A DNA stretch of 64,000 nucleotides from Halpernia sp048269545 (GCF_048269545.1 NZ_JBLXIJ010000002.1:310001-374000), one strand, 5' to 3'; numbered from the stretch's first letter, positions 35,571-43,492 are shown. Numbers and translations: made by a program. Notes: generated from the letters alone by a model not told the origin.

Positions 35571-36749
35571 ATGATAAAAAAATACCGTGATTTATTTAAT
35601 TCTGAATTTACTCCAGAGAAATATAAAGATGTTCATCAACAATTATTAGAAAAATCTGGTGTAGAAATTGGTTTCCGTTTATCAGAAAGTCCGATTTTTT
35701 TACCAAAATCTTTTCAGGAGAAATTATTAGACGCTTCTAATTCTATCATTAAGCAAGTAAAAAAAATGTCTTCGGAAGATTTGGATAAAGCAATTCCCGA
35801 TAATTGTAGAGTTCCGAATGACACTTCAAAACCACATTTTTTAGCAATTGATTTTGGAATTTGTAAAAATAATGAAGGCGAAATTGTACCACAATTAATT
35901 GAACTTCAAGCTTTCCCTACTTTGTACGCATTTCAGAAAGTGTATGATGATATAGTGACGGAAGTTTATCCATTTTTGAAAGAAGTGAAAAATCCTCCGA
36001 GTAAATCTGATTATGCAGATATTTTAAAAGATGTAATTGTGGGTGATGAAAATCCTGAAAATGTTATTCTTTTAGAAATTTATCCTGAAAAACAAAAAAC
36101 CGCAGTTGATTTTGCATTAACTGAGAAATTTTTAGGAATAAAAACCGTGTGTTTAACCAAAATTAAAAAAGAAGGAAAGAAATTATTTTATGAAAATGAG
36201 GGAAAATTAATTCCAATTAATAGAATTTATAACCGTGTTATTTTTGATGAATTAGAAAATCTCCCAGACTTAAAAACGGAGTTTGATTTCCGTGAAGAAG
36301 TTGATGTAAAATGGATTACGCATCCAAATTGGTTCTTTAAAATTTCAAAATATATTTTGCCAAAATTAGAACATGCTTATATTCCGAAAAGTTATTTTTT
36401 AAATCAATTTCCTTCTGATGAAAATTTAGAAAATTTTGTTTTAAAACCTTTGTTTTCTTTTGCAGGAGCTGGTGTAAATTTAAACCCAACGCAAGAAGTG
36501 ATCAATAAAATTTTGGATAAAGAAAATTATATTTTACAAAGAAAAGTTACTTACGAGCCTTTGTTTAGAGATATTAACGGAGAATTTTCTAAAGCTGAAA
36601 TCCGACTTTTATATCTATGGAAAGAAGACGAAGCTGAACCAATTTTAATGGATAATCTCGTAAGAATGACGAAAGCCGCGATGGTAAATGTAGATTTTAA
36701 TAAAAAAGATGCAATTTGGATTGGAAGTTCTAATGCGTTTTTTGGGTAG
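35571..36749 (+). CDS. Divergent ATP-grasp-like ligase
   Basis: This 392-residue protein is not assigned to a named family with confidence. It shows traits of ATP-grasp enzymes: FVLKPLFSFAGAGVNLNP resembles the lysine plus glycine-rich phosphate loop (about residue 291), YILQRKVTYEP the hinge, and KAEIRLLYLW a later strand. The N-terminal half has LAIDFGICKNNEGEIVPQLIELQAFPTLYAFQ in residues about 92-123, with a possible metal-binding Glu/Gln. The order hints at a permuted or glutathionylspermidine-synthase-like arrangement, but this is a guess. Last gene of the six-gene operon, three bases after the amidotransferase gene, followed by a strong terminator shared with the opposite strand. Confidence 0.65.
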   Translation: MIKKYRDLFNSEFTPEKYKDVHQQLLEKSGVEIGFRLSESPIFLPKSFQEKLLDASNSIIKQVKKMSSEDLDKAIPDNCRVPNDTSKPHFLAIDFGICKNNEGEIVPQLIELQAFPTLYAFQKVYDDIVTEVYPFLKEVKNPPSKSDYADILKDVIVGDENPENVILLEIYPEKQKTAVDFALTEKFLGIKTVCLTKIKKEGKKLFYENEGKLIPINRIYNRVIFDELENLPDLKTEFDFREEVDVKWITHPNWFFKISKYILPKLEHAYIPKSYFLNQFPSDENLENFVLKPLFSFAGAGVNLNPTQEVINKILDKENYILQRKVTYEPLFRDINGEFSKAEIRLLYLWKEDEAEPILMDNLVRMTKAAMVNVDFNKKDAIWIGSSNAFFG

Positions 36750-36767
36750 AAAAATGATTTAGACTAA

Positions 36768-36805
36768 AAAAATAAGCCGCTTTTAACAGCGGCTTTTATT
36801 TTTAA
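36768..36805. terminator. Bidirectional terminator after the amidoligase operon
   Basis: AATAAGCCGC and GCGGCTTTTATT form a stable stem around TTTTAACA with A and T tracts on both sides. It ends the plus-strand operon. On the minus strand it lies directly after the duplicated cphA 3' end at 36802-36851, so it was probably the cphA terminator before the toxin-antitoxin cassette arrived. Confidence 0.85.
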
Positions 36806-36851
36806 CTCAAATTCTGCGTTTCCTGCATTTCTTTCAATTGATATTCTTGCA
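36802..36851 (-). repeat. 50-bp direct repeat, left copy (detached cphA 3' end)
   Basis: These 50 bases match 37581-37630 with a single difference (T for C). On the minus strand they read as the last codons of cphA, LQEYQLKEMQETQNLS plus the TAA stop, but with no gene in front. The pair brackets the toxin-antitoxin cassette. Confidence 0.95.
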
Positions 36852-36868
36852 AAAATTTAAAAATAAGA

Positions 36869-37177
36869 TTAGTACGCCACTTTCACATTATTGAGTTCAA
36901 CATTAAAATTCACTTTTGCACCTAAAGCTGCAAAAACTTTTAAAACTGTTGTAAATCTTGCATCTGTTGTACTATTTTCAATTTTTGAAATCTGTGCTTT
37001 TTTCACACCAACCAATTCGCCTAATTCTTCTTGCGTTAAATTTCGTTCTTGTCTCGCCTGTTTTATGGCTTGTCCAATTAAATCAAGACGAAGTTCGTTT
37101 TCAAAATTATCCCGTTTTTCAGTTCCCATTTTGCCAATATATTTGTCGGTTAAATCTTCTAAACTATATGTTTTCAT
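36869..37177 (-). CDS. Antitoxin of HigA/XRE type
   Basis: The 102-residue protein has a central helix-turn-helix of the Cro/C1 (XRE) type: IGQAIKQARQERNLTQEELGELVGVKKAQISKIE, within residues about 32-65, split here for reading. The N-terminal MKTYSLEDLTDKYIGKMGT resembles HigA-like antitoxins that pair with Gp49/HigB toxins. It begins five bases after the toxin stop, the toxin-first order usual for higBA. It should repress the cassette and neutralise the toxin. The gene is intact even though the toxin frame is broken. It lies wholly within the segment bracketed by the 50-bp direct repeats. Confidence 0.88.
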   Translation of the reverse strand: MKTYSLEDLTDKYIGKMGTEKRDNFENELRLDLIGQAIKQARQERNLTQEELGELVGVKKAQISKIENSTTDARFTTVLKVFAALGAKVNFNVELNNVKVAY

Positions 37178-37182
37178 TTCTG

Positions 37183-37526
37183 TTATTTTTTTTCGTTAAA
37201 ATATTTTTCTCTTACTTTTTCAGCTCTTTCAATTTCGGTTTTCGGAATTTTATCGGTTTTCTTAATCAAACCGTGTGTTGAAATTACAACAGTATCATTT
37301 CTATCTGTTTTATCCCAAAAGGCAAAAAGCCGAAAATAAGATTTATTAAACTTTGTTCTGAATTCCCCCAAATTTCATCTTGAAGTTTTTTAAAAAGTTC
37401 TTTATCATTTGTGCTTCTGGCTTTCCAAATATTATATAAAATTTTGTCTCTAGATTTTTTGTCAAGACTTGCCAAAAATATATCTACTTCTTCTAAAAGC
37501 TGAACTCTAAATTTATATTTGTTCAT
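37183..37526 (-). pseudogene. HigB/RelE-like toxin, frameshifted
   Basis: Two overlapping frames together make one toxin of the Gp49/HigB (RelE superfamily) type, about 114 residues, expected to cleave mRNA on the ribosome. The first frame (from ATG 37526) runs MNKYKFRVQLLEEVDIFLAS to KLQDEIWG and then goes off into an unrelated tail. The other frame continues the family sequence EFRTKFNKSYFRLFAFWDK through HGLIKKTDKIPK to AEKVREKYF. The switch is at a run of five G (37365-37369 on the plus strand as C); one more G, or a -1 slip, would restore it. It may be a true inactivating mutation, a homopolymer sequencing error, or frameshifting. Confidence 0.85.
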
Positions 37527-37545
37527 TCATTGGGTAATTTTTTAA

Positions 37546-37553
37546 CAAATATA
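37546..37553 (-). promoter_or_regulatory. -7 element of the toxin-antitoxin cassette
   Basis: The minus strand reads TATATTTG, a full TAnnTTTG match, 19 bases before the toxin start codon and inside the segment bracketed by the direct repeats. The cassette thus carries its own promoter. Confidence 0.5.
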
Positions 37554-37580
37554 AATGTTTCTTATCTAGGAAACAAATTC

Positions 37581-37630
37581 TTAACTCAAATTCTGCGTTT
37601 CCTGCATTTCCTTCAATTGATATTCTTGCA
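37581..37630 (-). repeat. 50-bp direct repeat, right copy (true cphA 3' end)
   Basis: This copy forms the last codons and stop of the intact cphA. It matches 36802-36851 at 49 of 50 positions, in the same orientation, 779 bases apart. Confidence 0.95.
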
Positions 37631-40211
37631 CCAATTCTATCGCATTAGAAACCACATCGCTCAAAGCTGTGATGTAAGTTCCTTCTTCCGCCATATTCAT
37701 TGCATGTTTCAAAGCTTCAATTTCCTTTGGAATACATTCATAAGTGACGTGTCTTTCAGAAGAATTTATTCCATCAATTATTAAAGAATTTATTTCTTCT
37801 TCGGTTCTACCACGCAAATGTTTTTCATTTCTAATGATGATATAATCAAACATTCTACCTGCAATTTTACCGCATTCTCGGATATCTTCATCTCTTCTAT
37901 CGCCAACTCCGGAAATAATTCCGATTTTTTTAGTCGCATCTACAGATTTTAGATAATCTTCAATCGCTTCATAACCAGCTGGATTATGCGCAAAATCTAT
38001 TAAAACTTTGAATTTTTTAAATTTAAAAATATTTAATCTTCCAGGAGTTAATTCTGCACTCGGGATAAATGTTTTTAGAGCTAATGCAATATCTTCAATT
38101 TTAAAACCGTATAGGAAACATGCCAAAGTTGCAGCCAAAACATTAGAAATCATAAACTTAGCTTTTCCTTCCATTGTAATGGGAATTAAAATTGCACGTT
38201 CAATTCTAATCTTCCAGTCGCCTTTTTTTATGGTAATAAATCCTTCTTCATAAACGCAGGTTATTTTTCCTTCTTTTGACGCTTTTTTAATATATGGATT
38301 TTTTTCATCTAAACTAAAAACAGCCACTTTACAATCTAAATCATCGGCAATTCTCATAGAATATTCGTCATCTGCATTTAAAACTGCCCATCCAGATTTT
38401 TTTATACTATCTAAAACTACCCGTTTTACACGCGTTAAATCTTTTAAACTGTGAATATCACTGATTCCCAAATGGTCTTCCTTTATATTGGTTAAAACAC
38501 CAATATCACAAGTATTAAAACCAAGTCCAGAACGCAAAATCCCACCCCGTGCTGTTTCTAAAACAGCAAATTCTACCGTTGGATCTTTTAGAACAAATTC
38601 TGCAGAAATTGGTCCTGTTGTATCGCCTTTTGAAAGCATTGTATTTTGAATATAAATTCCATCAGAAGTTGTGAAACCAACTCTATAACCATTATTTTTT
38701 ACAATGTGCGAAATAATTCTTGTAGTTGTCGTTTTTCCATTTGTTCCTGTTACAGCGATAATTGGAATTCTAAATTCTTTTCCTTGCGGGTAAAGCATAT
38801 CTACAACTGGAGCCGCAACATTTCTCGGTAAACCTTCAGACGGCGCTAAATGCATTCTAAAACCTGGAGCAGCATTAACTTCTAAAACCGCACCACCGCT
38901 ATCTTTTAACGGTTGTGTGAGATTTTCTGCCATAATATCAATTCCACAAACATCCAAACCAATAATACGCGAAATTCTTTCAGCCATCATTACATTTTCT
39001 GGATGCACCATTTCAGTAACATCAATTGAAGTTCCGCCAGTAGAAAGATTTGCAGTAGATTTTAAATAAATTATTTCACCTTTCTGAGGAATAGTTTCTA
39101 AGGTATAATTTAATTTTTCTAATAATTCATTGGTATCTTTATCTACCAAAATTTCTGTCAAAACATTTTCGTGTCCATAACCGCGGCGTGGATCTCTATT
39201 TTCAGTATCAATTAATTCCTGAATATTTTTCTTTCCATCTCCTACAACATGCGCCGGAACTCGTCTTGCAGCCGCAATCATTTTATGATCAATTACCAAA
39301 ACTCGAAAATCAAAACCCGTAATATATTTTTCTACAATTACTTTTTTTCCATATTGTTGCGCATGTTCTAAACCAACTAAAGCGGTCTCAAAATCGTTCA
39401 CATTTATTGATGAACCTTTTCCGTGGTTTCCGTCTAGAGGCTTTATAACTATAGGATAACCAATTTTCTTAATCACATATTCTAAATCTTCCTTATCTAC
39501 AACTAAATCTCCAGAAGGAACAGGAATTGCGGCGTCGCCCAACATTATTTTCGTTAATTCTTTATTACATGCAATATCAACTGCAATAGAACTCGTTAAA
39601 CCAGTAATTGTTGCTTGAAATCTTTGTTGATTTTTACCATAACCCAATTGTACCAAAGAATTTTTACCTAATCTAATCCAAGGAATATTTCTTGAAGTTG
39701 CTTCTTCCACAATACTTCCAGTTGAAGGACCTAATCTCTCACGCTCTCTAATTTCTTTTAATTTTTGAATGCAACCATCAATATCATAATCTTTATTTTC
39801 TATTAAAGCTTCTGCAATTGCAACTGATTCTTCTGCAGCAAAAACGCCTGCTTTTGCTTCCAAATAACTAAAAACAACATTGTAAATTCCTTTTGTTTTT
39901 GTTTCTCTTGTTCGTCCAAAACCAGTGTCCATTCCTGCTAAAGTCTGAATTTCTAAAGCAATATGTTCTATAACATGTCCCATCCAAGTTCCACTTTCTA
40001 TCCTCGAAAAAAATCCTCCTTCTACTCCTTCAGAACAGCGATGAGAAATTAAAGAGGGAATTAAATTTTCAATTCTTTCTCTAAATCCATCAATTTTGTT
40101 AGTCGGATATTCTTCAAGTTCTTCTAAATTTAATCTCATCTGGATTAATTTAGTTCTTCTTATGCTCCAGATATTGGGTCCCTTTAAAACTTGTATTTTT
40201 TCAATTTTCAT
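37581..40211 (-). CDS. cphA: Cyanophycin synthetase
   Basis: CphA1 builds cyanophycin, a poly-aspartate backbone with arginine on each beta-carboxyl, using ATP for both bonds. The 876-residue protein has the expected order: an N-terminal domain (HRCSEGVEGGFFSRI, WMGHVIEHIALEIQ), an ATP-grasp domain (IVIKPLDGNHGKGSSINV about residue 253; VLEVNAAPGFRMHLAPSEG about 465), and a Mur-ligase-like domain (VTGTNGKTTTTRII about 491; DFAHNPAGYEAIEDYL about 749). Length agrees with CphA1. It is divergent from cphB. Its last 16 codons and stop are duplicated beyond the toxin-antitoxin cassette, and it now lacks an obvious terminator of its own. Confidence 0.95.
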   Translation of the reverse strand: MKIEKIQVLKGPNIWSIRRTKLIQMRLNLEELEEYPTNKIDGFRERIENLIPSLISHRCSEGVEGGFFSRIESGTWMGHVIEHIALEIQTLAGMDTGFGRTRETKTKGIYNVVFSYLEAKAGVFAAEESVAIAEALIENKDYDIDGCIQKLKEIRERERLGPSTGSIVEEATSRNIPWIRLGKNSLVQLGYGKNQQRFQATITGLTSSIAVDIACNKELTKIMLGDAAIPVPSGDLVVDKEDLEYVIKKIGYPIVIKPLDGNHGKGSSINVNDFETALVGLEHAQQYGKKVIVEKYITGFDFRVLVIDHKMIAAARRVPAHVVGDGKKNIQELIDTENRDPRRGYGHENVLTEILVDKDTNELLEKLNYTLETIPQKGEIIYLKSTANLSTGGTSIDVTEMVHPENVMMAERISRIIGLDVCGIDIMAENLTQPLKDSGGAVLEVNAAPGFRMHLAPSEGLPRNVAAPVVDMLYPQGKEFRIPIIAVTGTNGKTTTTRIISHIVKNNGYRVGFTTSDGIYIQNTMLSKGDTTGPISAEFVLKDPTVEFAVLETARGGILRSGLGFNTCDIGVLTNIKEDHLGISDIHSLKDLTRVKRVVLDSIKKSGWAVLNADDEYSMRIADDLDCKVAVFSLDEKNPYIKKASKEGKITCVYEEGFITIKKGDWKIRIERAILIPITMEGKAKFMISNVLAATLACFLYGFKIEDIALALKTFIPSAELTPGRLNIFKFKKFKVLIDFAHNPAGYEAIEDYLKSVDATKKIGIISGVGDRRDEDIRECGKIAGRMFDYIIIRNEKHLRGRTEEEINSLIIDGINSSERHVTYECIPKEIEALKHAMNMAEEGTYITALSDVVSNAIELVQEYQLKEMQETQNLS

Positions 40212-40253
40212 AAGAGAAATTGGTTTTGGTAAATGTTAAAATGAATAATATTT

Positions 40254-40261
40254 CAAATATA
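40254..40261 (-). promoter_or_regulatory. -7 element of cphA
   Basis: The minus strand reads TATATTTG, matching TAnnTTTG, about 42 bases before the cphA start codon in the divergent cphA-cphB gap. Confidence 0.5.
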
Positions 40262-40396
40262 GTATAAAGCTATTAATAATTAAACAGTGTTGCTTTAAAA
40301 TTAAAAAATTAAATAGATTCATTCTACATATTTGAACAATTTAAATTATCTACTGAAAATATATTTTAAAAGATTTAGCAATTATCTAATTTTAAT

Positions 40397-40404
40397 TAAA
40401 TTTG
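40397..40404 (+). promoter_or_regulatory. -7 element of cphB (leaderless arrangement)
   Basis: TAAATTTG matches TAnnTTTG; only five bases (CAAGC) separate it from the ATG at 40410. This placement supports that ATG over the upstream TTG, and predicts a leaderless mRNA. Confidence 0.5.
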
Positions 40405-40409
40405 CAAGC

Positions 40410-41297
40410 ATGAATCCAAAGGGAAAACTAATTGTAATTGGTGGTGCTGTAAATAAAGGTAGCTTTTCTGAAACTGACTACGACCAGAAAGTAGAAAAAA
40501 ACCTTAATTTCTTTGAACGCGGTATTCTCCGTAAAATCATTGATGAATCTAAATTAAAAAATGATTCTGTAATAGAAATTGTTGCAACAGCTTCTCAAAT
40601 TCCACAAATTGTAGGTCCAGAATACAAAAAAGCATTTGAATTTTTAGGAGCAAAAAACGTAAATATTTTAGATATTGCAAACCGCGAACAAGCAAATAGC
40701 GATGCAATAGTTGCCAGAATAAACTGTGCAGATGTTGTAATGTTTACCGGCGGAGATCAGCTGAGATTAACTTCTATTTTAGGCGGAACTCGTGTTCACG
40801 AAGCATTGTTACAAAAATATGAGAACGAAGATTTTCTTTACGCTGGAACTTCTGCAGGAGCTGCAGCGGCGTCAGAAACTATGATTTACCAAGGAACAAG
40901 TCATGAATCGCTTTTAAAAGGAGAAATAAAAACAACACAAGGTTTAGGTTTTATAGATGATGTAATTATTGACACCCATTTTGTGCAACGCGGCAGAATC
41001 GGAAGATTATTTCAATCTGTGGTAAATAATCCGAGAACTTTAGGAATTGGTCTTGGTGAAGACACCGGTTTATTTATTTATAATGAAACGATGACAACAA
41101 TTGGTTCCGGCTTGGTAATTATTGTAGATGGTCGTTTTATAAAAGATACGAATCTTACAAATATTGAACTTGGACAACCGATTTCTATCGATAATCTCGT
41201 AGTTCACGTGATGTCTTTAAATGATTCTTTTGATTTAAAAACCAAAGATTTAACTATCAATAATTCACAATATTCTCCTATACCGATGGTGAAATAG
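40410..41297 (+). CDS. cphB: Cyanophycinase
   Basis: CphB is a serine exopeptidase (family S51) that cuts cyanophycin to beta-Asp-Arg dipeptides. The 295-residue protein opens MNPKGKLIVIGGAVNKGSF; the nucleophile Ser148 sits in AGTSAGAAA, and FTGGDQLRL, IDTHFVQRGRIGRL and GIGLGEDTGLFI are further family marks. The frame extends upstream to a TTG at 40332, but those 26 residues are atypical and a promoter element lies just before ATG 40410, so this start was chosen. It is divergent from cphA and followed by an SDR-like gene and isoaspartyl peptidase. No secretion signal is seen, which fits use of an internal reserve. Confidence 0.94.
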   Translation: MNPKGKLIVIGGAVNKGSFSETDYDQKVEKNLNFFERGILRKIIDESKLKNDSVIEIVATASQIPQIVGPEYKKAFEFLGAKNVNILDIANREQANSDAIVARINCADVVMFTGGDQLRLTSILGGTRVHEALLQKYENEDFLYAGTSAGAAAASETMIYQGTSHESLLKGEIKTTQGLGFIDDVIIDTHFVQRGRIGRLFQSVVNNPRTLGIGLGEDTGLFIYNETMTTIGSGLVIIVDGRFIKDTNLTNIELGQPISIDNLVVHVMSLNDSFDLKTKDLTINNSQYSPIPMVK

Positions 41298-41331
41298 CAC
41301 GATTTCTTTTTAAATTATCTAACTTAGAGCC

Positions 41332-42108
41332 GTGAAAAAATTAGGTATCATTGGCTGCGGTTGGTTAGGAAAAAAAATCGCTAAAAAAGTTTCAGGTTCG
41401 TTTGAAATATTTACTACCACAACTTCCAAAGAGAAATTAAATGAACTTAAAACGCTCAATTTTAATCCGCATTTAATTTTATTTTCTGACCAACAAATTT
41501 CTAATTATCAACAAATTTTTGATAATCAGGATATTATAATTATTACCGTTCCATTTTCGCAAAGAACTCCAATTTCTACTTTAAAAATAAGATTTCAGAA
41601 TATTATTAATTTTATTGGTGATTTTAAAGGACAACTTTTTTTGTGCAGTTCCACAGGAATTTATCCACAAATTGAAGAAATAATTACCGAAAATTCAGTT
41701 TCTGAAAATTTATTAAATCAAAGTATTTTTAGCATTGAGAAATTAATGCAAGAAAATTATCCTCAACTTAATATTTTAAGGTTTGGCGGTTTAATGGGAG
41801 ACGATAGAATTTTTTCTAAGTATTATCAAAATAAAGAAATTGCAGAACCTCATCAAGTAGTAAATCACACACATTTCGAAGATATTTGTAAAGTGTTTTT
41901 AGATTTAATTAAATTAAATATTAACTGCGAAACTTTTAATTTTGTTTCACCAAATCATCCGTCAAAAATTGAAGTTTATAATTGTCAAACAAAAAATAAT
42001 TGTGAAAAAATAGATGACCAAAAATTTGGAAAAAGAATTTCTTCAGTTAAAATTATTGAAAGATTAAATTATAAATTTATTCATCCAAATCCGAAATATT
42101 TTAAATAA
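41332..42108 (+). CDS. NAD(P)-binding SDR/YeeZ-like protein
   Basis: The 258-residue protein starts from GTG (the only frame-opening codon near LGIIGCGWLGKKIAKKV). That N-terminal stretch is a dinucleotide-binding GxGxxG loop. Later landmarks are FLCSSTGIYPQ, where Ser and Tyr are placed as in extended SDRs, NILRFGGLMGDDRI and VNHTHFEDICKVF, as in YeeZ-type NAD-dependent epimerase/dehydratase relatives. The reaction is unknown. It lies 34 bases after cphB and five bases before the isoaspartyl peptidase gene, so cotranscription is likely, but no step in cyanophycin use needs it. Confidence 0.8.
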   Translation: MKKLGIIGCGWLGKKIAKKVSGSFEIFTTTTSKEKLNELKTLNFNPHLILFSDQQISNYQQIFDNQDIIIITVPFSQRTPISTLKIRFQNIINFIGDFKGQLFLCSSTGIYPQIEEIITENSVSENLLNQSIFSIEKLMQENYPQLNILRFGGLMGDDRIFSKYYQNKEIAEPHQVVNHTHFEDICKVFLDLIKLNINCETFNFVSPNHPSKIEVYNCQTKNNCEKIDDQKFGKRISSVKIIERLNYKFIHPNPKYFK

Positions 42109-42113
42109 AACTC

Positions 42114-42959
42114 ATGAATAAAATAATAATCCACGGTGGTTTTTTCTCTGAAAGTGACCAAAGCAAAGAAGTGAAAATTGCTAAACAAAATTCTTTAAAA
42201 GAAACCGCAAAACTCGCTTTTGATTATTTAGAAAATCACACCGCCTTAGAAACTGTTTCTTACGCTGTTTCTCTACTAGAAAATGATGAACTATATAATG
42301 CAGGAACAGGTTCACAAATACAAAGCGACGGTGTAATTAGAATGAGTGCATCTTTAATGGACGGAGATTCACAGAAATTTTCTGGTGTCATAAATATAGA
42401 AAATATAAAAAATCCCATTTTTGTTGCACAAAATTTAATGTCTGTAGAGGATCGTGTTTTAGGTGGAGTTGGAGCAAAAAAATATGCTACAGAAAGTGGG
42501 TTTAAAGATTATTCCACAGAAACTCCGCAACGCAGAAAAGAATATTTATCCAAAGTAGAAAGTTTAAGAAAAGGAACTGTTGGTTGTGTTGCTTTAGACC
42601 AAAACGGAAAATTAGCAGCAGCAACTTCTACAGGCGGAAAAGGATTTGAAATTCCAGGGAGAATTTCAGATTCTGCAACAGTTGCGGGAAATTTTGCCAA
42701 TGAATTTTGTGCTGTAAGTTGCACCGGAGTTGGCGAAGATATTGTAAGTAACGCTACTGCAACAAAGATTGTAACGCGGGTTTCGGACGGTTTTAAAATT
42801 GAAGAAGCTTTTAGAAAAACTTTCACAGAATTAGCGAAAATTGATGGTTTTGCAGGTGCAATTGCAATTGATTCTAAAGGAAATATTTTCCATCAAGATT
42901 CTTTTCCAACGATGGTTTTTGCCAGTTTTGATGGAGAGAATTTTGAAGTTTTTGATTAA
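42114..42959 (+). CDS. iaaA: Isoaspartyl peptidase/L-asparaginase
   Basis: The 281-residue Ntn hydrolase (plant-type asparaginase) hydrolyses beta-aspartyl peptides and asparagine. It is made as a precursor that cleaves itself before Thr155 in KGTVGCVALD. NAGTGSQIQSDGVIRMSASLMDG in the alpha part, and STGGKGFEIPGRISDSATVAG and TGVGEDIV in the beta part, are family motifs. In cyanophycin users such enzymes split the beta-Asp-Arg dipeptide released by cyanophycinase into aspartate and arginine. The position behind cphB makes this its likely job here. It is one of the few family members whose role can be read from its neighbours. Confidence 0.93.
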   Translation: MNKIIIHGGFFSESDQSKEVKIAKQNSLKETAKLAFDYLENHTALETVSYAVSLLENDELYNAGTGSQIQSDGVIRMSASLMDGDSQKFSGVINIENIKNPIFVAQNLMSVEDRVLGGVGAKKYATESGFKDYSTETPQRRKEYLSKVESLRKGTVGCVALDQNGKLAAATSTGGKGFEIPGRISDSATVAGNFANEFCAVSCTGVGEDIVSNATATKIVTRVSDGFKIEEAFRKTFTELAKIDGFAGAIAIDSKGNIFHQDSFPTMVFASFDGENFEVFD

Positions 42960-43006
42960 ATTTTTTTTAGCATAGAACTTGTATAATGATTCGCTAAAAA
43001 AATAAA

Positions 43007-43477
43007 ATGAAAAATCTATTGAAACTAAGTCTATTAATTGTTGTACTCTCTGCAATTAGTTGTGCACAAAAAAAAGAAAATCGGGAAGAGTTTAAAAATG
43101 AACATAAAGTTGAAGAAAAACGCGTAGATGGAACTGCTCCAGTTGTTGTTGCAGGTGAAGGCAACAGATTGTCCATAGAAAAATTAGAAGGAAATTACAA
43201 AGGTCTTTTACCTTGTGCAGATTGTCCCGGTATTGAAACTGAATTGAAACTAAAAAAAGATGGCACTTACAAGTTGGAATCTGAATATAAAGAAAGATCA
43301 ACAAAAATTGAGGAAGAAGGAACATTCAGCGTTTCTCCAGATGGACATGTCATTTTAAAAAGTAATAAAACTGGAGAACAGGAAACTGTTTATTTTGTAC
43401 AAAATGGTACAATTTATATGGTTTCATCTGCTTCTGACGTTGAAGTTCGCCCAAATTACAAATTAGAAAAACAGTAA
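43007..43477 (+). CDS. NlpE-like lipoprotein
   Basis: The 156-residue protein has a lipoprotein signal with lipobox ISCAQ (Cys about 19), a charged linker, and from about residue 58 an NlpE N-terminal-type domain: LEGNYKGLLPCADCPGIETELKLKKDGTYKLE in that region. The CADC pair is the CxxC motif of NlpE. In E. coli NlpE is an outer-membrane lipoprotein linked to copper tolerance and to the Cpx stress signal; there is no evidence for Cpx here. It probably sits in the envelope. Transcribed alone in a 530-base stretch between the isoaspartyl peptidase and pheS genes. Confidence 0.85.
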   Translation: MKNLLKLSLLIVVLSAISCAQKKENREEFKNEHKVEEKRVDGTAPVVVAGEGNRLSIEKLEGNYKGLLPCADCPGIETELKLKKDGTYKLESEYKERSTKIEEEGTFSVSPDGHVILKSNKTGEQETVYFVQNGTIYMVSSASDVEVRPNYKLEKQ

Positions 43478-43492
43478 AATTCTGATAGAGTT

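Noticed and set aside
42962..43002. Inverted repeat TTTTTTTAGC ... GCTAAAAAAA in front of the NlpE-like gene.
   Set aside because: The arms are almost all A/T, the loop is 21 bases, and the T-run precedes the stem on the plus strand. It does not make a convincing terminator or operator.
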